Shown one piece after another: positions 25,280-34,080 of a stretch of DNA of 64,000 nt (its first letter is position 1; every line of letters begins with the position of its first letter). The DNA comes from Streptomyces violascens (GTDB lineage: Bacteria; Actinomycetota; Actinomycetes; Streptomycetales; Streptomycetaceae): NCBI RefSeq assembly GCF_014649955.1, contig NZ_BMUA01000013.1, positions 62,001-126,000 of the forward strand, in the 5' to 3' direction. A program made the translations under genes and the position numbers. The notes under the pieces are model-generated. The model had not been told where the DNA came from and did not search any database. It saw only the letters and a program-made list of their open reading frames with translations.

Positions 25280-25738
25280 TCAGGCGGTGCGGACCGCGTC
25301 GATCGCCGCCTTCAGGGCCTCGGGGTCCCGGGTCGAGAGATAGGCGTACGGAGTCGGGTCCGCCGGGTCCGTGATCTCCACCTTCACCGCAGTCGGGATG
25401 TAGGCCCGCAGCAGCATGAACGCGCGCGGATCGGCCTTGTGCAGCCGCCAGGCCCGCGCCTCCTCGGCGTCCAGGATCTCGGGCTCGCCCAGCGCCTTCG
25501 TCGGGATCCGGGCCTCGCCGGCGACCAGGGTGTCCGGGAGCACCCGGATCCGCACCGACCCGTACGAACTCACCACGACCCAGGACGCCGCGGTGCCGCC
25601 GACGAAGCCGGCCAGCATCGGCAGGGTGCCCACCGGCAGCAGCATCAGCGCGCACGCGACGCCGACGAGGACGGAGATGAACCACCACGAACGGGGCGCG
25701 GTGAGGCGTTCTGCGTACTGCGGGGCATTGGGCTGCAT
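25280..25738 (-). CDS. DUF3093 family membrane protein
   Basis: The 152-residue protein has two adjacent membrane helices (SWWFISVLVGVACALMLL and PMLAGFVGGTAASWVVVSSY, about residues 17-58) followed by a soluble domain ending in YLSTRDPEALKAAIDAVRTA. This pattern, with SVRIRVLPDTLVAGEARIP after the helices, fits DUF3093. The function is unknown. ATG 25738 is divergent from the thioesterase gene across 57 nt, so promoters must be compact. Confidence 0.82.
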   Translation of the reverse strand: MQPNAPQYAERLTAPRSWWFISVLVGVACALMLLPVGTLPMLAGFVGGTAASWVVVSSYGSVRIRVLPDTLVAGEARIPTKALGEPEILDAEEARAWRLHKADPRAFMLLRAYIPTAVKVEITDPADPTPYAYLSTRDPEALKAAIDAVRTA

Positions 25739-25795
25739 GAAAGCTAGCTTGGCACGGCGCGACCTGCGCCTTGACCGCGGGTAAGGTCTGCGGCT

Positions 25796-26380
25796 GTGAC
25801 TGCTACATCTGCGTCCCTGACGCCCCCGGCCGACGCCATAGCGCCGGTGCGGCACCCCGAGGCGCCCGCGCCGGGCGAGCTCCTCGGTGCGCACTACGGG
25901 CACTGCTTCGGCTGCGGAGACGGACAGCCCCACGGACTGCACCTGGCCGCCCGCGCCGAAGAGGGCGTGCGGGTCACCGCCGAGTTCACCGTGCGCGAAG
26001 CCCACCAGGGCGCCCCGGGCCTCGCCCACGGCGGGGTGCTCGCCACGGCGCTCGACGAGACGCTCGGCTCGCTGAACTGGCTGCTGCGGGTGATCGCGGT
26101 GACCGGCCGCCTGGAGACGGACTTCGCCCGCCCCGTGCCGGTCGGCACGGTGCTGCACCTCGAGGCCGAGGTCACCGCCGTGGCCGGCCGCAAGATCTAC
26201 TCCCGGGCCACCGGCCGCATCGGCGGCCCCGGGGGGCCCGTGGCGGTCCGTGCCCAGGCCCTCTTCATCGAGGTGAAGGTGGACCACTTCATCGACAACG
26301 GACGCCCGGCCGAGATCCAGGCCGCCATGTCCGACCCCGACCAGGTCAGGCGCGCCCGCGCCTTCGAGGTGAACCCGTGA
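25796..26380 (+). CDS. PaaI-type hotdog thioesterase
   Basis: This 194-residue hotdog protein has the substrate-site stretch AHGGVLATALDETLGSL near residue 78 and GHCFGCGDGQPHGLHL near residue 37. PaaI relatives hydrolyse acyl- or aryl-CoA thioesters. The Cys-Phe-Gly-Cys element is common in actinobacterial members and might bind metal. GTG 25796 is the first start after the divergent promoter region, and the stop overlaps the dut start (GTGA), so the two are coupled. Confidence 0.85.
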   Translation: MTATSASLTPPADAIAPVRHPEAPAPGELLGAHYGHCFGCGDGQPHGLHLAARAEEGVRVTAEFTVREAHQGAPGLAHGGVLATALDETLGSLNWLLRVIAVTGRLETDFARPVPVGTVLHLEAEVTAVAGRKIYSRATGRIGGPGGPVAVRAQALFIEVKVDHFIDNGRPAEIQAAMSDPDQVRRARAFEVNP

Positions 26381-26910
26381 CCCGTGAACCCGTAGATGTC
26401 CTCATCCGCCGTGTCGACCCGGAGGTGCCGATCCCGGCGTACGGGCACCCGGGCGACGCCGGAGCCGATCTGGTGACCACCGAGGCCGCCGAACTCGCCC
26501 CCGGCGAGCGGGCGGTCCTGGCGACCGGCGTCTCGATCGCGCTGCCCGACGGGTACGCGGCCTTCGTGCACCCCCGCTCGGGGCTAGCCGCCCGCTGCGG
26601 TGTCGCCCTGGTGAATGCCCCGGGGACGGTGGATGCCGGGTACCGTGGGGAGATCAAGGTGATCGTGGTCAACCTCGACCCTCGCGAGAGCGTTCGGTTC
26701 GAGCGTTTCGACCGCATTGCCCAACTGGTCGTCCAGCAGGTCGAGAAGGTGCGCTTCCACGAGGTGGCGGAGCTTCCCGGCTCGGCGCGGGCCGAGGGGG
26801 GCTTCGGGTCCACCGGCGGTCATTCCGCCGTGGACGGTTCGGCCGCCAGTGGCGGCACTACGGGTGGGAATCGATACGCTTCGGTCGTATCCGACCGGGA
26901 AGGACAGTGA
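26377..26910 (+). CDS. dut: dUTP diphosphatase
   Basis: The trimeric dUTPase motifs appear in order: HPGDAGADLVTTE (motif 1, near residue 22), PRSGLAARCGVALVNAPGTVDAGYRGEI (motifs 2 and 3, near residue 64), RIAQLVVQ (motif 4) and RAEGGFGSTGGH (motif 5, near residue 140). The enzyme hydrolyses dUTP to dUMP and keeps uracil out of DNA. It is 177 residues; the C-terminus is about 30 residues longer than usual and of low complexity. GTG 26377 overlaps the upstream stop, and the next gene starts 1 nt after this one. Confidence 0.95.
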   Translation: MTREPVDVLIRRVDPEVPIPAYGHPGDAGADLVTTEAAELAPGERAVLATGVSIALPDGYAAFVHPRSGLAARCGVALVNAPGTVDAGYRGEIKVIVVNLDPRESVRFERFDRIAQLVVQQVEKVRFHEVAELPGSARAEGGFGSTGGHSAVDGSAASGGTTGGNRYASVVSDREGQ

Positions 26911-26911
26911 C

Positions 26912-27685
26912 GTGTTCGGACGTCGCAAGAAGAGCGGTAACGCCGAGGACTCGGCGGGCGAGGCCGAGCAGGCTGTCGAGGGCACCGCGTCCGACGGGAC
27001 CGACGCCGACGGAGCAGGCGAGGTGCGCAGGGTGAACCTGCCGCCCGCGCCCCGTCCGGACGGGCCGTGGGACCTCGCCGAGGTCACCGAGCCCGGCGAG
27101 GGCCGGGTGGACCTCGGCGGACTCTTCGTCCCCGGGGTCGAGGGCATGGAGCTGCGGGTCGAGGTCGCGGGCGACGCGATCGTGGCGGCCACGGTCGTGC
27201 TGAACGACAGCGCGGTCCAGCTGCAGGCCTTCGCGGCCCCGAAGAAGGAAGGCATCTGGGGCGAGGTCCGCGAGGAGATCGCCTCCGGCATCACCCAGCA
27301 GGGCGGCATCATCGACGAGGTCGAGGGCCCGCTGGGCTGGGAGCTGCGCGCGCAGGTCCCCGTGCAGCTGCCCGACGGCACGGGCGGTGTCCAGCTGGTC
27401 CGCTTCGTGGGCGTGGACGGCCCCCGCTGGTTCCTGCGCGGTGTCATCTCCGGCCAGGGCGCGGTGCAGCCGCAGGCCGCCGGGCTGCTCGAGACGATCT
27501 TCCGGGACACCGTGGTGGTGCGCGGCGAGGGCCCGATGGCGCCCCGCGACCCGATCGTCCTGAAGCTCCCCAACGACGCGCAGATGGTGCCCGACGGCGT
27601 GCAGCAGGAGGACCAGGAGGGCTCGCGCTTCTCCGGCGGCATGGGCCAGCTCCAGCGCGGCCCGGAGATCAGCGAGATCCGCTGA
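26912..27685 (+). CDS. DUF3710 family protein
   Basis: This 257-residue protein starts with VFGRRKKSGNAEDSAGEAEQ, then an acidic linker and a conserved region with DLGGLFVPGVEGMELRVEV near residue 70 and WELRAQVPVQLPDG near residue 145. It fits DUF3710, an actinobacterial family of unknown function that commonly follows dut. GTG 26912 begins 1 nt after the dut stop. A 279-nt stretch without a visible gene separates it from the ABC ATPase. Confidence 0.85.
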   Translation: MFGRRKKSGNAEDSAGEAEQAVEGTASDGTDADGAGEVRRVNLPPAPRPDGPWDLAEVTEPGEGRVDLGGLFVPGVEGMELRVEVAGDAIVAATVVLNDSAVQLQAFAAPKKEGIWGEVREEIASGITQQGGIIDEVEGPLGWELRAQVPVQLPDGTGGVQLVRFVGVDGPRWFLRGVISGQGAVQPQAAGLLETIFRDTVVVRGEGPMAPRDPIVLKLPNDAQMVPDGVQQEDQEGSRFSGGMGQLQRGPEISEIR

Positions 27686-27964
27686 CCCCGCAGCCGTACC
27701 GCACACAGAGGTGCCCGATGGGCCGCACTCCCGGACAGGGGGCGCGGCCCACCGGCGTGTCCGGGAGCGGCGCCTTGACCGTCAACGCGGGGTCCGCGGG
27801 CGGCACTTGAGGGACCGGCCGGCTCCGGCCGCCGCCCGGTTGCCCGCGAGACCCCCGTTCGCCCAGGCAATCCGGGCAGATCACCTGCGATCCATTGCCC
27901 GGCCGGGTGCAACCTGCACATACTGGCGCCCGGTCGCGCACACGTACGTACGGGGGAGTCGGGC

Positions 27965-28720
27965 ATGACGCAGAGCACCAGCGCACAGGGCGGCGGGACG
28001 GCCGTCGCGGGGGAGCGGCCCACCGGGCCGATGGTCCGGGTCGACAACCTCCACCGCTCGTACGGGAGCGGCGCCGCCGCCGTGCACGCGCTGCGCGGGA
28101 TCTCCTTCGAGGTGCCGCGCGGCGAGCTCGTCGCCCTCAAGGGGCGCTCCGGCTCCGGCAAGACCACCCTGCTCAACCTCCTCGGCGGCCTCGACCAGCC
28201 CGACGAGGGCGCCATCACGGTCGACGGCACCGACGTCGTGGGCCTGGGCGAACAGGACCTTCTGGAGCTGCGCCGCGACCGGATCGGCTTCATCTTCCAG
28301 TCCTTCGGTCTCATCCCCATCCTCAGCGCCGCCGAGAACGTGGGCGTCCCGATGCGGCTCAAGAAGGCCGACCCGCGCGAGCGCGAGGAACGCGTCGCCC
28401 TGCTGCTCTCCCTCGTCGGCCTCGGCGACCATGCCAAGCAGCGCCCCGGCGAGCTCTCCGGAGGCCAGCAGCAGCGCGTCGCCATCGCCCGCGCGCTCGC
28501 CAACCGTCCGGCCCTGCTGATCGCCGACGAGCCCACCGGGCAGCTCGACGCCGACACCGGCCTCGCGGTGATGGAGCTGATCCGCGCCGTGGTCCGCAGC
28601 GAGGGCGTCACCGCCCTGGTCGCCACCCACGACAGCCAGCTCCTCGGCCTCGCCGACCGGGTGCTGGAACTGAACGACGGGGAGCTCGTCGACCACGGCC
28701 CCCAGCCGAACCGCAGGTGA
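27965..28720 (+). CDS. ABC transporter ATP-binding protein without an adjacent permease
   Basis: The 251-residue ATPase has Walker A GRSGSGKTTLLN near residue 60, the Q-loop FIFQSFGLIPILSAAENV, signature LSGGQQQRVAIARAL near residue 160, Walker B LLIADEPTGQLD and the switch His in LVATHDSQLL. It belongs to the MacB/LolD/FtsE-like group that drives efflux or mechanical work through a separate FtsX-like permease. None lies next to it: the next gene is kdpD. ATG 27965 follows GGGGGAG. Confidence 0.85.
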   Translation: MTQSTSAQGGGTAVAGERPTGPMVRVDNLHRSYGSGAAAVHALRGISFEVPRGELVALKGRSGSGKTTLLNLLGGLDQPDEGAITVDGTDVVGLGEQDLLELRRDRIGFIFQSFGLIPILSAAENVGVPMRLKKADPREREERVALLLSLVGLGDHAKQRPGELSGGQQQRVAIARALANRPALLIADEPTGQLDADTGLAVMELIRAVVRSEGVTALVATHDSQLLGLADRVLELNDGELVDHGPQPNRR

Positions 28721-28848
28721 GCACCGGGGTGGGGCATCAGAATCGCGTCAATACGCGGCCCCCGCCCTACCCCCACCCCATTTGCCGGAATTGTTGGCCG
28801 TAAGGTCGACGCAGCGTACGCAGCTGAATTCTGAAAGACAATGGGGCC

Positions 28849-31392
28849 ATGGCACGCGGCAAGCTTCGGATCTACCTCGGCGCGGCACCGGGCGTCGGCA
28901 AGACCTACGCGATGCTGTCCGAGGCCCACCGCCGGGTGGAGCGCGGCACGGACTGCGTCGTCGCGTTCGTCGAGCACCACGGCCGGCCGCGCACCGAGGT
29001 GATGCTCCACGGCCTGGAGCAGATCCAGCGGCGCGAGATCGAGTACCGCGGAGGCGCCTTCACGGAGATGGACGTCGACGCCGTCCTGGAGCGCGGGCCC
29101 GCCGTCGCCCTGGTGGACGAACTGGCCCACACCAATGTGCCGGGCGCCCGCAACACCAAGCGCTGGCAGGACGTCGAGGAACTGCTCGCGGCCGGGATCG
29201 ACGTCGTGTCCACCGTCAACATCCAGCACCTGGAATCCCTCGGCGACGTCGTCGAGTCGATCACCGGCGTTCGCCAACGCGAGACCGTGCCGGACGAGGT
29301 GGTGCGCCGGGCCGACCAGATCGAGCTCGTCGACATGTCGCCCCAGGCGCTGCGCCGCCGCATGGCGCACGGCAACATCTACCAGTCCGACAAGGTCGAC
29401 GCGGCCCTGTCCAACTACTTCCGGCCCGGCAACCTCACCGCACTGCGCGAACTCGCGCTGCTGTGGGTCGCCGACCGGGTCGACGAATACCTCCAGCAGT
29501 ACCGCGGCGAACACGACATCAAGTCCACCTGGCAGGCCCGCGAGCGCATCGTCGTCGGCCTCACCGGCGGACCCGAGGGCCGCACCCTCATCCGCCGCGC
29601 CGCCCGGATGGCCGCCAAGGGCTCCGGCAGCGAGATCCTCGCGGTGTACGTGGCCAGGAGCGACGGCCTCACCTCGGCCTCGCCCAAGGAACTCGCCGTC
29701 CAGCGCACCCTCGTCGAGGACCTCGGCGGCAGCTTCCACCACGTCATAGGCGACGACATCCCGGCCTCGCTGCTCGCCTTCGCGCGCGGCGTCAACGCCA
29801 CCCAGATCGTCCTCGGCTCCAGCCGCCGCAAGGCCTGGCAGTACATCCTCGGCCCCGGCGTCGGGCAGACCGTGGCCCGCGACTCGGGGCCCGACCTCGA
29901 CGTCCACATCGTCACCCACGAAGAGGTCGCCAAGGGCCGCGGCCTGCCCGTGGCGCGCGGCGCCCGGCTCGGGCGGGCCCGCATCGTGTGGGGCTGGGCG
30001 GCCGGCGTGATCGGCCCCGCCCTGCTGACCGTCCTGCTCACCAATGTCGACGCGGACCTCGGGCTCGCCAACGACATGCTGATGTTCCTCACGCTGACGG
30101 TGGCCGCGGCCCTGCTCGGCGGGCTCCTCCCGGCGCTCGCCTCGGCCGCGTTCGGCTCGTTCCTCCTGAACTACTACTTCACGCCGCCCATCCACAAGAT
30201 CACGATCGCCGATCCCAAGAACATCGTCGCCATCGTGATCTTCGTCCTGGTGGCCGTGTCGGTGGCCTCCGTCGTCGACGTCGCCGCCCGCCGCACCCAT
30301 CAGGCCGCCCGCCTGCGCGCCGAGTCCGAGATCCTCTCGTTCCTGGCGGGCAGCGTGCTGCGCGGCGAGACCAGCCTGGACGCCCTGCTTGAGCGGGTCC
30401 GCGAGACCTTCGCCATGGAGTCGGTCGCCCTCCTGGAGCGCGTGAGCGACGTCGAGCCCTGGACGCGCGCGGGCAGCGTCGGACCGCACCCGGTGGCCCG
30501 GCCCGAGGACGCCGATGTCGACATGCCGGTCGGCGACCACATGGCGCTCGCCCTGTCCGGACGGGTGCTGCCCGCCGAGGACCGCCGTGTGCTCGGCGCG
30601 TTCGCCGCGCAGGCCGCCGTGGTCCTGGACCGTCAGCGCCTGGTGGGGGAGGCCGAGGAGGCGCGCAAGCTCGCCGAGGGCAACCGCATCCGCACCGCGC
30701 TGCTCGCCGCCGTCAGCCACGATCTGCGCACTCCGCTCGCCTCCATCAAGGCAGCAGTGACGTCCCTGCGCTCCGACGACGTCGAATGGTCCGAACAGGA
30801 CCGCGCCGAGCTCCTCGAAGGCATCGAGGACGGCGCAGACCGCCTCGACCACCTCGTCGGCAACCTCCTCGACATGTCCCGGCTCCAGACCGGCACCGTC
30901 ACCCCGCTCATCCGCGAGATCGACCTCGACGAGGTGGTGCCCATGGCGCTCGGCGGCGTCCCCGAGGACAGCGTCGTCCTCGACATCCCCGAAACCCTGC
31001 CCATGGTCGAGGTCGACCCCGGCCTCCTGGAGCGGGCCGTCGCCAACATCGTCGAGAACGCCGTCAAGTACAGCCCACTCGACAGCCCCGTCACCGTCGC
31101 CGCCAGCGGCCTGGCCGAGCGCGTCGAGATACGGGTCACCGACCGCGGGCCCGGCGTCCCCGATGCCGCCAAGGACCGCATCTTCGCGCCCTTCCAGCGC
31201 TACGGCGACGCCCCGCGCGGCGCCGGGGTCGGACTCGGCCTCGCCGTCGCCCGGGGCTTCGCCGAAGCCATGGGCGGCACCCTCGCCGCCGAGGACACCC
31301 CCGGCGGCGGCCTCACCATGGTCCTCACCGTGCGTGCCGCCCCCGGCCCGGGCCGCGCCCCCGCCGACCTCTCCGCCCGGGTCACCTCGTGA
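28849..31392 (+). CDS. kdpD: Sensor histidine kinase KdpD
   Basis: The 847-residue kinase has the full KdpD layout: KdpD domain with Walker-type IYLGAAPGVGKTYAML at residues 8-23 and VDELAHTNVPGARNTKRWQD near residue 90, a universal-stress domain (about 230-365), four membrane helices (about 380-480), a GAF-like region, HisKA with LLAAVSHDLRTPLASIKAA near residue 622 and HATPase (NIVENAVKYSP, GVGLGLAVARGFAEAMGG). KdpD senses potassium or turgor and phosphorylates KdpE to induce the KdpFABC pump. No kdpFABC genes lie in the window. ATG 28849 begins the conserved ARGKLRIYLG motif. Confidence 0.92.
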   Translation: MARGKLRIYLGAAPGVGKTYAMLSEAHRRVERGTDCVVAFVEHHGRPRTEVMLHGLEQIQRREIEYRGGAFTEMDVDAVLERGPAVALVDELAHTNVPGARNTKRWQDVEELLAAGIDVVSTVNIQHLESLGDVVESITGVRQRETVPDEVVRRADQIELVDMSPQALRRRMAHGNIYQSDKVDAALSNYFRPGNLTALRELALLWVADRVDEYLQQYRGEHDIKSTWQARERIVVGLTGGPEGRTLIRRAARMAAKGSGSEILAVYVARSDGLTSASPKELAVQRTLVEDLGGSFHHVIGDDIPASLLAFARGVNATQIVLGSSRRKAWQYILGPGVGQTVARDSGPDLDVHIVTHEEVAKGRGLPVARGARLGRARIVWGWAAGVIGPALLTVLLTNVDADLGLANDMLMFLTLTVAAALLGGLLPALASAAFGSFLLNYYFTPPIHKITIADPKNIVAIVIFVLVAVSVASVVDVAARRTHQAARLRAESEILSFLAGSVLRGETSLDALLERVRETFAMESVALLERVSDVEPWTRAGSVGPHPVARPEDADVDMPVGDHMALALSGRVLPAEDRRVLGAFAAQAAVVLDRQRLVGEAEEARKLAEGNRIRTALLAAVSHDLRTPLASIKAAVTSLRSDDVEWSEQDRAELLEGIEDGADRLDHLVGNLLDMSRLQTGTVTPLIREIDLDEVVPMALGGVPEDSVVLDIPETLPMVEVDPGLLERAVANIVENAVKYSPLDSPVTVAASGLAERVEIRVTDRGPGVPDAAKDRIFAPFQRYGDAPRGAGVGLGLAVARGFAEAMGGTLAAEDTPGGGLTMVLTVRAAPGPGRAPADLSARVTS

Positions 31393-31435
31393 ACCGAACC
31401 GCTCAGCCAGTACACGCAGAAGGCAGGTATCCCAG

Positions 31436-32128
31436 ATGACCCGGGTGCTCGTGGTCGAGGACGAGCCGCAGATCGTGCGCGCGCTTGTGATCAACCTCAA
31501 GGCACGGAAGTACGAGGTGGACGCGGCCCCCGACGGCGCGAGTGCCCTCCAGCTCGCCGCCGCCCGCCACCCCGACGTGGTCGTGCTCGACCTCGGCCTG
31601 CCCGACATGGACGGCGTCGAGGTCATCCGGGGCCTGCGCGGCTGGACCCGGGTCCCGATCCTGGTGCTGTCCGCCCGCCACACCTCCGACGAGAAGGTCG
31701 AGGCGCTCGACGCGGGCGCCGACGACTACGTCACCAAGCCCTTCGGCATGGACGAACTGCTGGCCCGCCTGCGCGCCGCCGTACGCCGCGCCGAGCCGGT
31801 CGGCGGCGCGGACGGCGCCGACGACGTGGTGGTCGTCGAGACCGAGGGCTTCACCGTCGACCTGGCCGCCAAGAAGGTCAACCGGGACGGCCGCGACGTA
31901 CGCCTGACGCCGACCGAGTGGCATCTGCTCGAAGTCCTCGTGCGCAACACCGGCCGCCTGGTCAGCCAGAAGCAGCTGCTCCAGGAGGTCTGGGGGCCCT
32001 CCTACGGCACCGAGACCAACTATCTGCGGGTCTACATGGCGCAGCTGCGCCGCAAGCTGGAGCTCGACCCCTCGCACCCCCGCCACTTCATCACCGAGCC
32101 GGGCATGGGCTACCGCTTCGAACGCTGA
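31436..32128 (+). CDS. kdpE: Response regulator KdpE
   Basis: This 230-residue OmpR-type regulator has the receiver MTRVLVVEDEPQIVRAL with acceptor Asp52, the conserved DDYVTKPFGMDELLARLRA, and a winged helix ending FITEPGMGYRFER. It lies 43 nt after kdpD and is the cognate partner. Targets are normally the kdpFABC promoter, which must be elsewhere in the genome or absent. A perfect palindrome ACCGCCCGGGCGGT overlaps the stop codon's last base (32128-32141) and may act as a terminator. Confidence 0.92.
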   Translation: MTRVLVVEDEPQIVRALVINLKARKYEVDAAPDGASALQLAAARHPDVVVLDLGLPDMDGVEVIRGLRGWTRVPILVLSARHTSDEKVEALDAGADDYVTKPFGMDELLARLRAAVRRAEPVGGADGADDVVVVETEGFTVDLAAKKVNRDGRDVRLTPTEWHLLEVLVRNTGRLVSQKQLLQEVWGPSYGTETNYLRVYMAQLRRKLELDPSHPRHFITEPGMGYRFER

Positions 32129-32166
32129 CCGCCCGGGCGGTGCCGAATCGATGCTGACCACACGCT

Positions 32167-32198
32167 TTGATCCCGTGGGGGTGTCCCCCCGGTACGCT
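32167..32198 (+). promoter_or_regulatory. Possible promoter giving a nearly leaderless OB-fold transcript
   Basis: TTGATC (32167-32172) and TACGCT (32193-32198) resemble -35 and -10 hexamers with a 20-bp spacer. The -10 ends 6 nt before ATG 32205, so transcription would begin at or next to the start codon. GGGGG-TGT-CCCCC (32177-32189) lies between the hexamers. The spacer is longer than ideal, so this is tentative. Confidence 0.35.
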
Positions 32199-32204
32199 TT
32201 CTGT

Positions 32205-32603
32205 ATGAGTGCTGACCTTCGTACCGAGAAGCCCGCGGGGCGCTTCCGCCGGATGCTCGACCGGCTGTCCACCTCGCAGGAGGACCTGCACTCCGCGGAA
32301 CTGCAGGAGGACACGCAGGCCACGGGGTGCACCCGCATCTCCGAGTGCAGTGACCGCCAGATAGTGAAGGTGACTGGTACCTTGCGGACCGTCACCCTGC
32401 GTCCGCGGGCGGGCGTGCCGGCGCTGGAGGCCGAGCTCTTCGACGGCACCGCCCCACTGGACGTGGTGTGGCTGGGACGGCGCTCGATCGTGGGCATCGA
32501 GCCGGGCCGCAAGCTCATCGCTTCGGGCCGGATCTCCATGAGCCACGGCCGGCGGGTCCTGTTCAACCCCAAATACGAACTCCGACCGCTCGGACAGGAG
32601 TAG
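32205..32603 (+). CDS. OB-fold nucleic-acid-binding domain protein
   Basis: The 132-residue protein has a helical start (AGRFRRMLDRLSTSQEDLHS) and a five-strand OB-fold reading with CSDRQIVKVTGTLRTVTLRP near residue 48, VPALEAELFDGTAPLDVVWLG and a final GRRVLFNPKYELRPL. It is the small actinobacterial OB-fold family usually next to DUF3159. Its partner nucleic acid is unknown. The stop is 3 nt before the DUF3159 start, so the two are likely co-translated. Confidence 0.85.
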   Translation: MSADLRTEKPAGRFRRMLDRLSTSQEDLHSAELQEDTQATGCTRISECSDRQIVKVTGTLRTVTLRPRAGVPALEAELFDGTAPLDVVWLGRRSIVGIEPGRKLIASGRISMSHGRRVLFNPKYELRPLGQE

Positions 32604-32606
32604 CCG

Positions 32607-33338
32607 GTGACGTCAGTCGACAAGCCGACCACCGCCCCCACGCCCACTCAGCCCGCCGACGACGCGAAAGCAGTGACCGAGGCCGCGCTCTTCGAGGCCT
32701 TCGGCGGCGTGCGCGGCATGGTGGAGACGGTCCTGCCGGGACTGCTCTTCGTCACGATCTTCACGGTCAACAAGGACCTGCACACCTCGGCGATCGCCGC
32801 CCTCGCGGTGTCGCTGCTGCTCGTCGTGGTCCGCCTGGTCCGCAAGGACACCATGAAGCACGCCTTCAGCGGCGTCTTCGGCGTGGCCTTCGGCGTGGTC
32901 TTCGCGATGATGACGGGCAACGCCAAGGACTTCTACCTGCCGGGCATGCTCTACACGCTCGGCCTGGCGCTCGCGTACATCGTGACCACCCTGTGCGGAG
33001 TGCCGCTGATCGGGCTGATCCTCGGCCCGGTCTTCAAGGAGAACCTGTCCTGGCGCACCCGCAACCCGGGCCGCAAGACGGCGTACGCGAAGGCGAGCTG
33101 GGCCTGGGGGCTCATCCTGCTCGCCAAGTGCGCGATCCTCTTCCCGCTGTACTGGTGGGCCAACACCTCGCAGCTCGGCTGGGTCCTGATCGCCCTGAAG
33201 ATCCCGCCGTTCCTGCTCGCGGTCTGGCTCACCTGGGTCTTCCTCGCGAAGGCCCCGGCGCCGATCGACGTCTTCGCCGAGATGGAGGCGGAGGAAGCGG
33301 CCGAGAAGGCCCGCAAGGCCGCGGCCGGCGAGGCGTAA
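32607..33338 (+). CDS. DUF3159 family membrane protein
   Basis: This 243-residue integral membrane protein has about six helices, and signature stretches GGVRGMVETVLPGLLFVTIF near residue 30 and GLILGPVFKENLSWRTRNPGR near residue 137. It fits DUF3159, conserved in actinobacteria, with unknown function. GTG 32607 follows the OB-fold gene by 3 nt. A strong terminator lies 14 nt past the stop and ends the unit. Confidence 0.85.
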   Translation: MTSVDKPTTAPTPTQPADDAKAVTEAALFEAFGGVRGMVETVLPGLLFVTIFTVNKDLHTSAIAALAVSLLLVVVRLVRKDTMKHAFSGVFGVAFGVVFAMMTGNAKDFYLPGMLYTLGLALAYIVTTLCGVPLIGLILGPVFKENLSWRTRNPGRKTAYAKASWAWGLILLAKCAILFPLYWWANTSQLGWVLIALKIPPFLLAVWLTWVFLAKAPAPIDVFAEMEAEEAAEKARKAAAGEA

Positions 33339-33352
33339 CCCTTTTCGGCAAA

Positions 33353-33389
33353 GGAAGGGCCCGGAACCGATACGGTTCCGGGCCCTTCC
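33353..33389. terminator. Strong terminator after DUF3159
   Basis: A perfect 16-bp stem (33353-33368 with 33374-33389) with a 5-nt loop sits between the DUF3159 gene and the convergent TrkA-type gene. It can terminate from both directions. Confidence 0.85.
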
Positions 33390-33411
33390 CCTACGTACTC
33401 GAAGCGGGGAA

Positions 33412-34080
33412 TCAGTCCTCGCGGCGGACCGACAGCAGGTCCTCCAACTGCTCCTCGCGGGCCTGGGCGGCCACGAACAACAGCTCGTCGCCCGCCTCCA
33501 GGGTCTCCTCTTGGCTCGGCGTGAGCACCCTCGTACCCCGGATGATCGTGACGAGCGAGGTGTCCTCCGGCCAGGCCACGTCCCCGACCTGTGTGCCGGC
33601 GATCGCCGACTCCGGCGGCAGCGTCAGCTCGACCAGGTTGGCGTCGCCGTGGCTGAAGCGCAGCAGGCGTACGAGATCGCCGACGCTCACCGCCTCCTCG
33701 ACCAGCGCCGACATCAGACGCGGCGTCGAGACGGCGACGTCCACGCCCCACGACTCGTTGAACAGCCACTCGTTCTTCGGGTTGTTAACCCGGGCCACCA
33801 CCCGCGGCACCCCGTACTCGGTCTTCGCGAGCAGCGAGACGACCAGGTTCACCTTGTCGTCACCGGTGGCCGCGATGACCACGTTGCAGCGCTGCAGCGC
33901 CGCCTCGTCGAGCGAGGTGATCTCGCAGGCGTCCGCGAGCAGCCACTCCGCCAGCGGCACCCGCTCCACCGAGATGGCGGTGGGCGCCTTGTCGACGAGG
34001 AGCACCTCGTGCCCGTTCTCCAGGAGCTCGCCCGCGATGGAACGGCCCACCGCGCCGGCCCCGGCAATCGCAACCCGCAT
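33412..34080 (-). CDS. TrkA-type NAD-binding potassium-channel regulator (second of a pair)
   Basis: This 222-residue protein has a Rossmann RCK-N domain (MRVAIAGAGAVGRSIAGELL, acidic residue in VLLVDK) and an RCK-C domain (about 140-222). Such proteins gate potassium transport in response to nucleotides or c-di-AMP. The frame is open 85 codons upstream, but ATG 34080 begins the Rossmann motif and overlaps the stop of the upstream trkA gene by 1 nt (TGATG). Pairing with a second TrkA protein and a divergent large permease fits a CeoB/CeoC-like regulatory pair. Confidence 0.9.
   Translation of the reverse strand: MRVAIAGAGAVGRSIAGELLENGHEVLLVDKAPTAISVERVPLAEWLLADACEITSLDEAALQRCNVVIAATGDDKVNLVVSLLAKTEYGVPRVVARVNNPKNEWLFNESWGVDVAVSTPRLMSALVEEAVSVGDLVRLLRFSHGDANLVELTLPPESAIAGTQVGDVAWPEDTSLVTIIRGTRVLTPSQEETLEAGDELLFVAAQAREEQLEDLLSVRRED

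Noticed and set aside
26867..26896. Inverted repeat GATACG/CGTATC at the 3' end of dut as a terminator
   Set aside because: It lies inside the dut coding frame 1 codon-scale step from a tightly coupled downstream gene and has only 6 pairs; a terminator here would make little sense.
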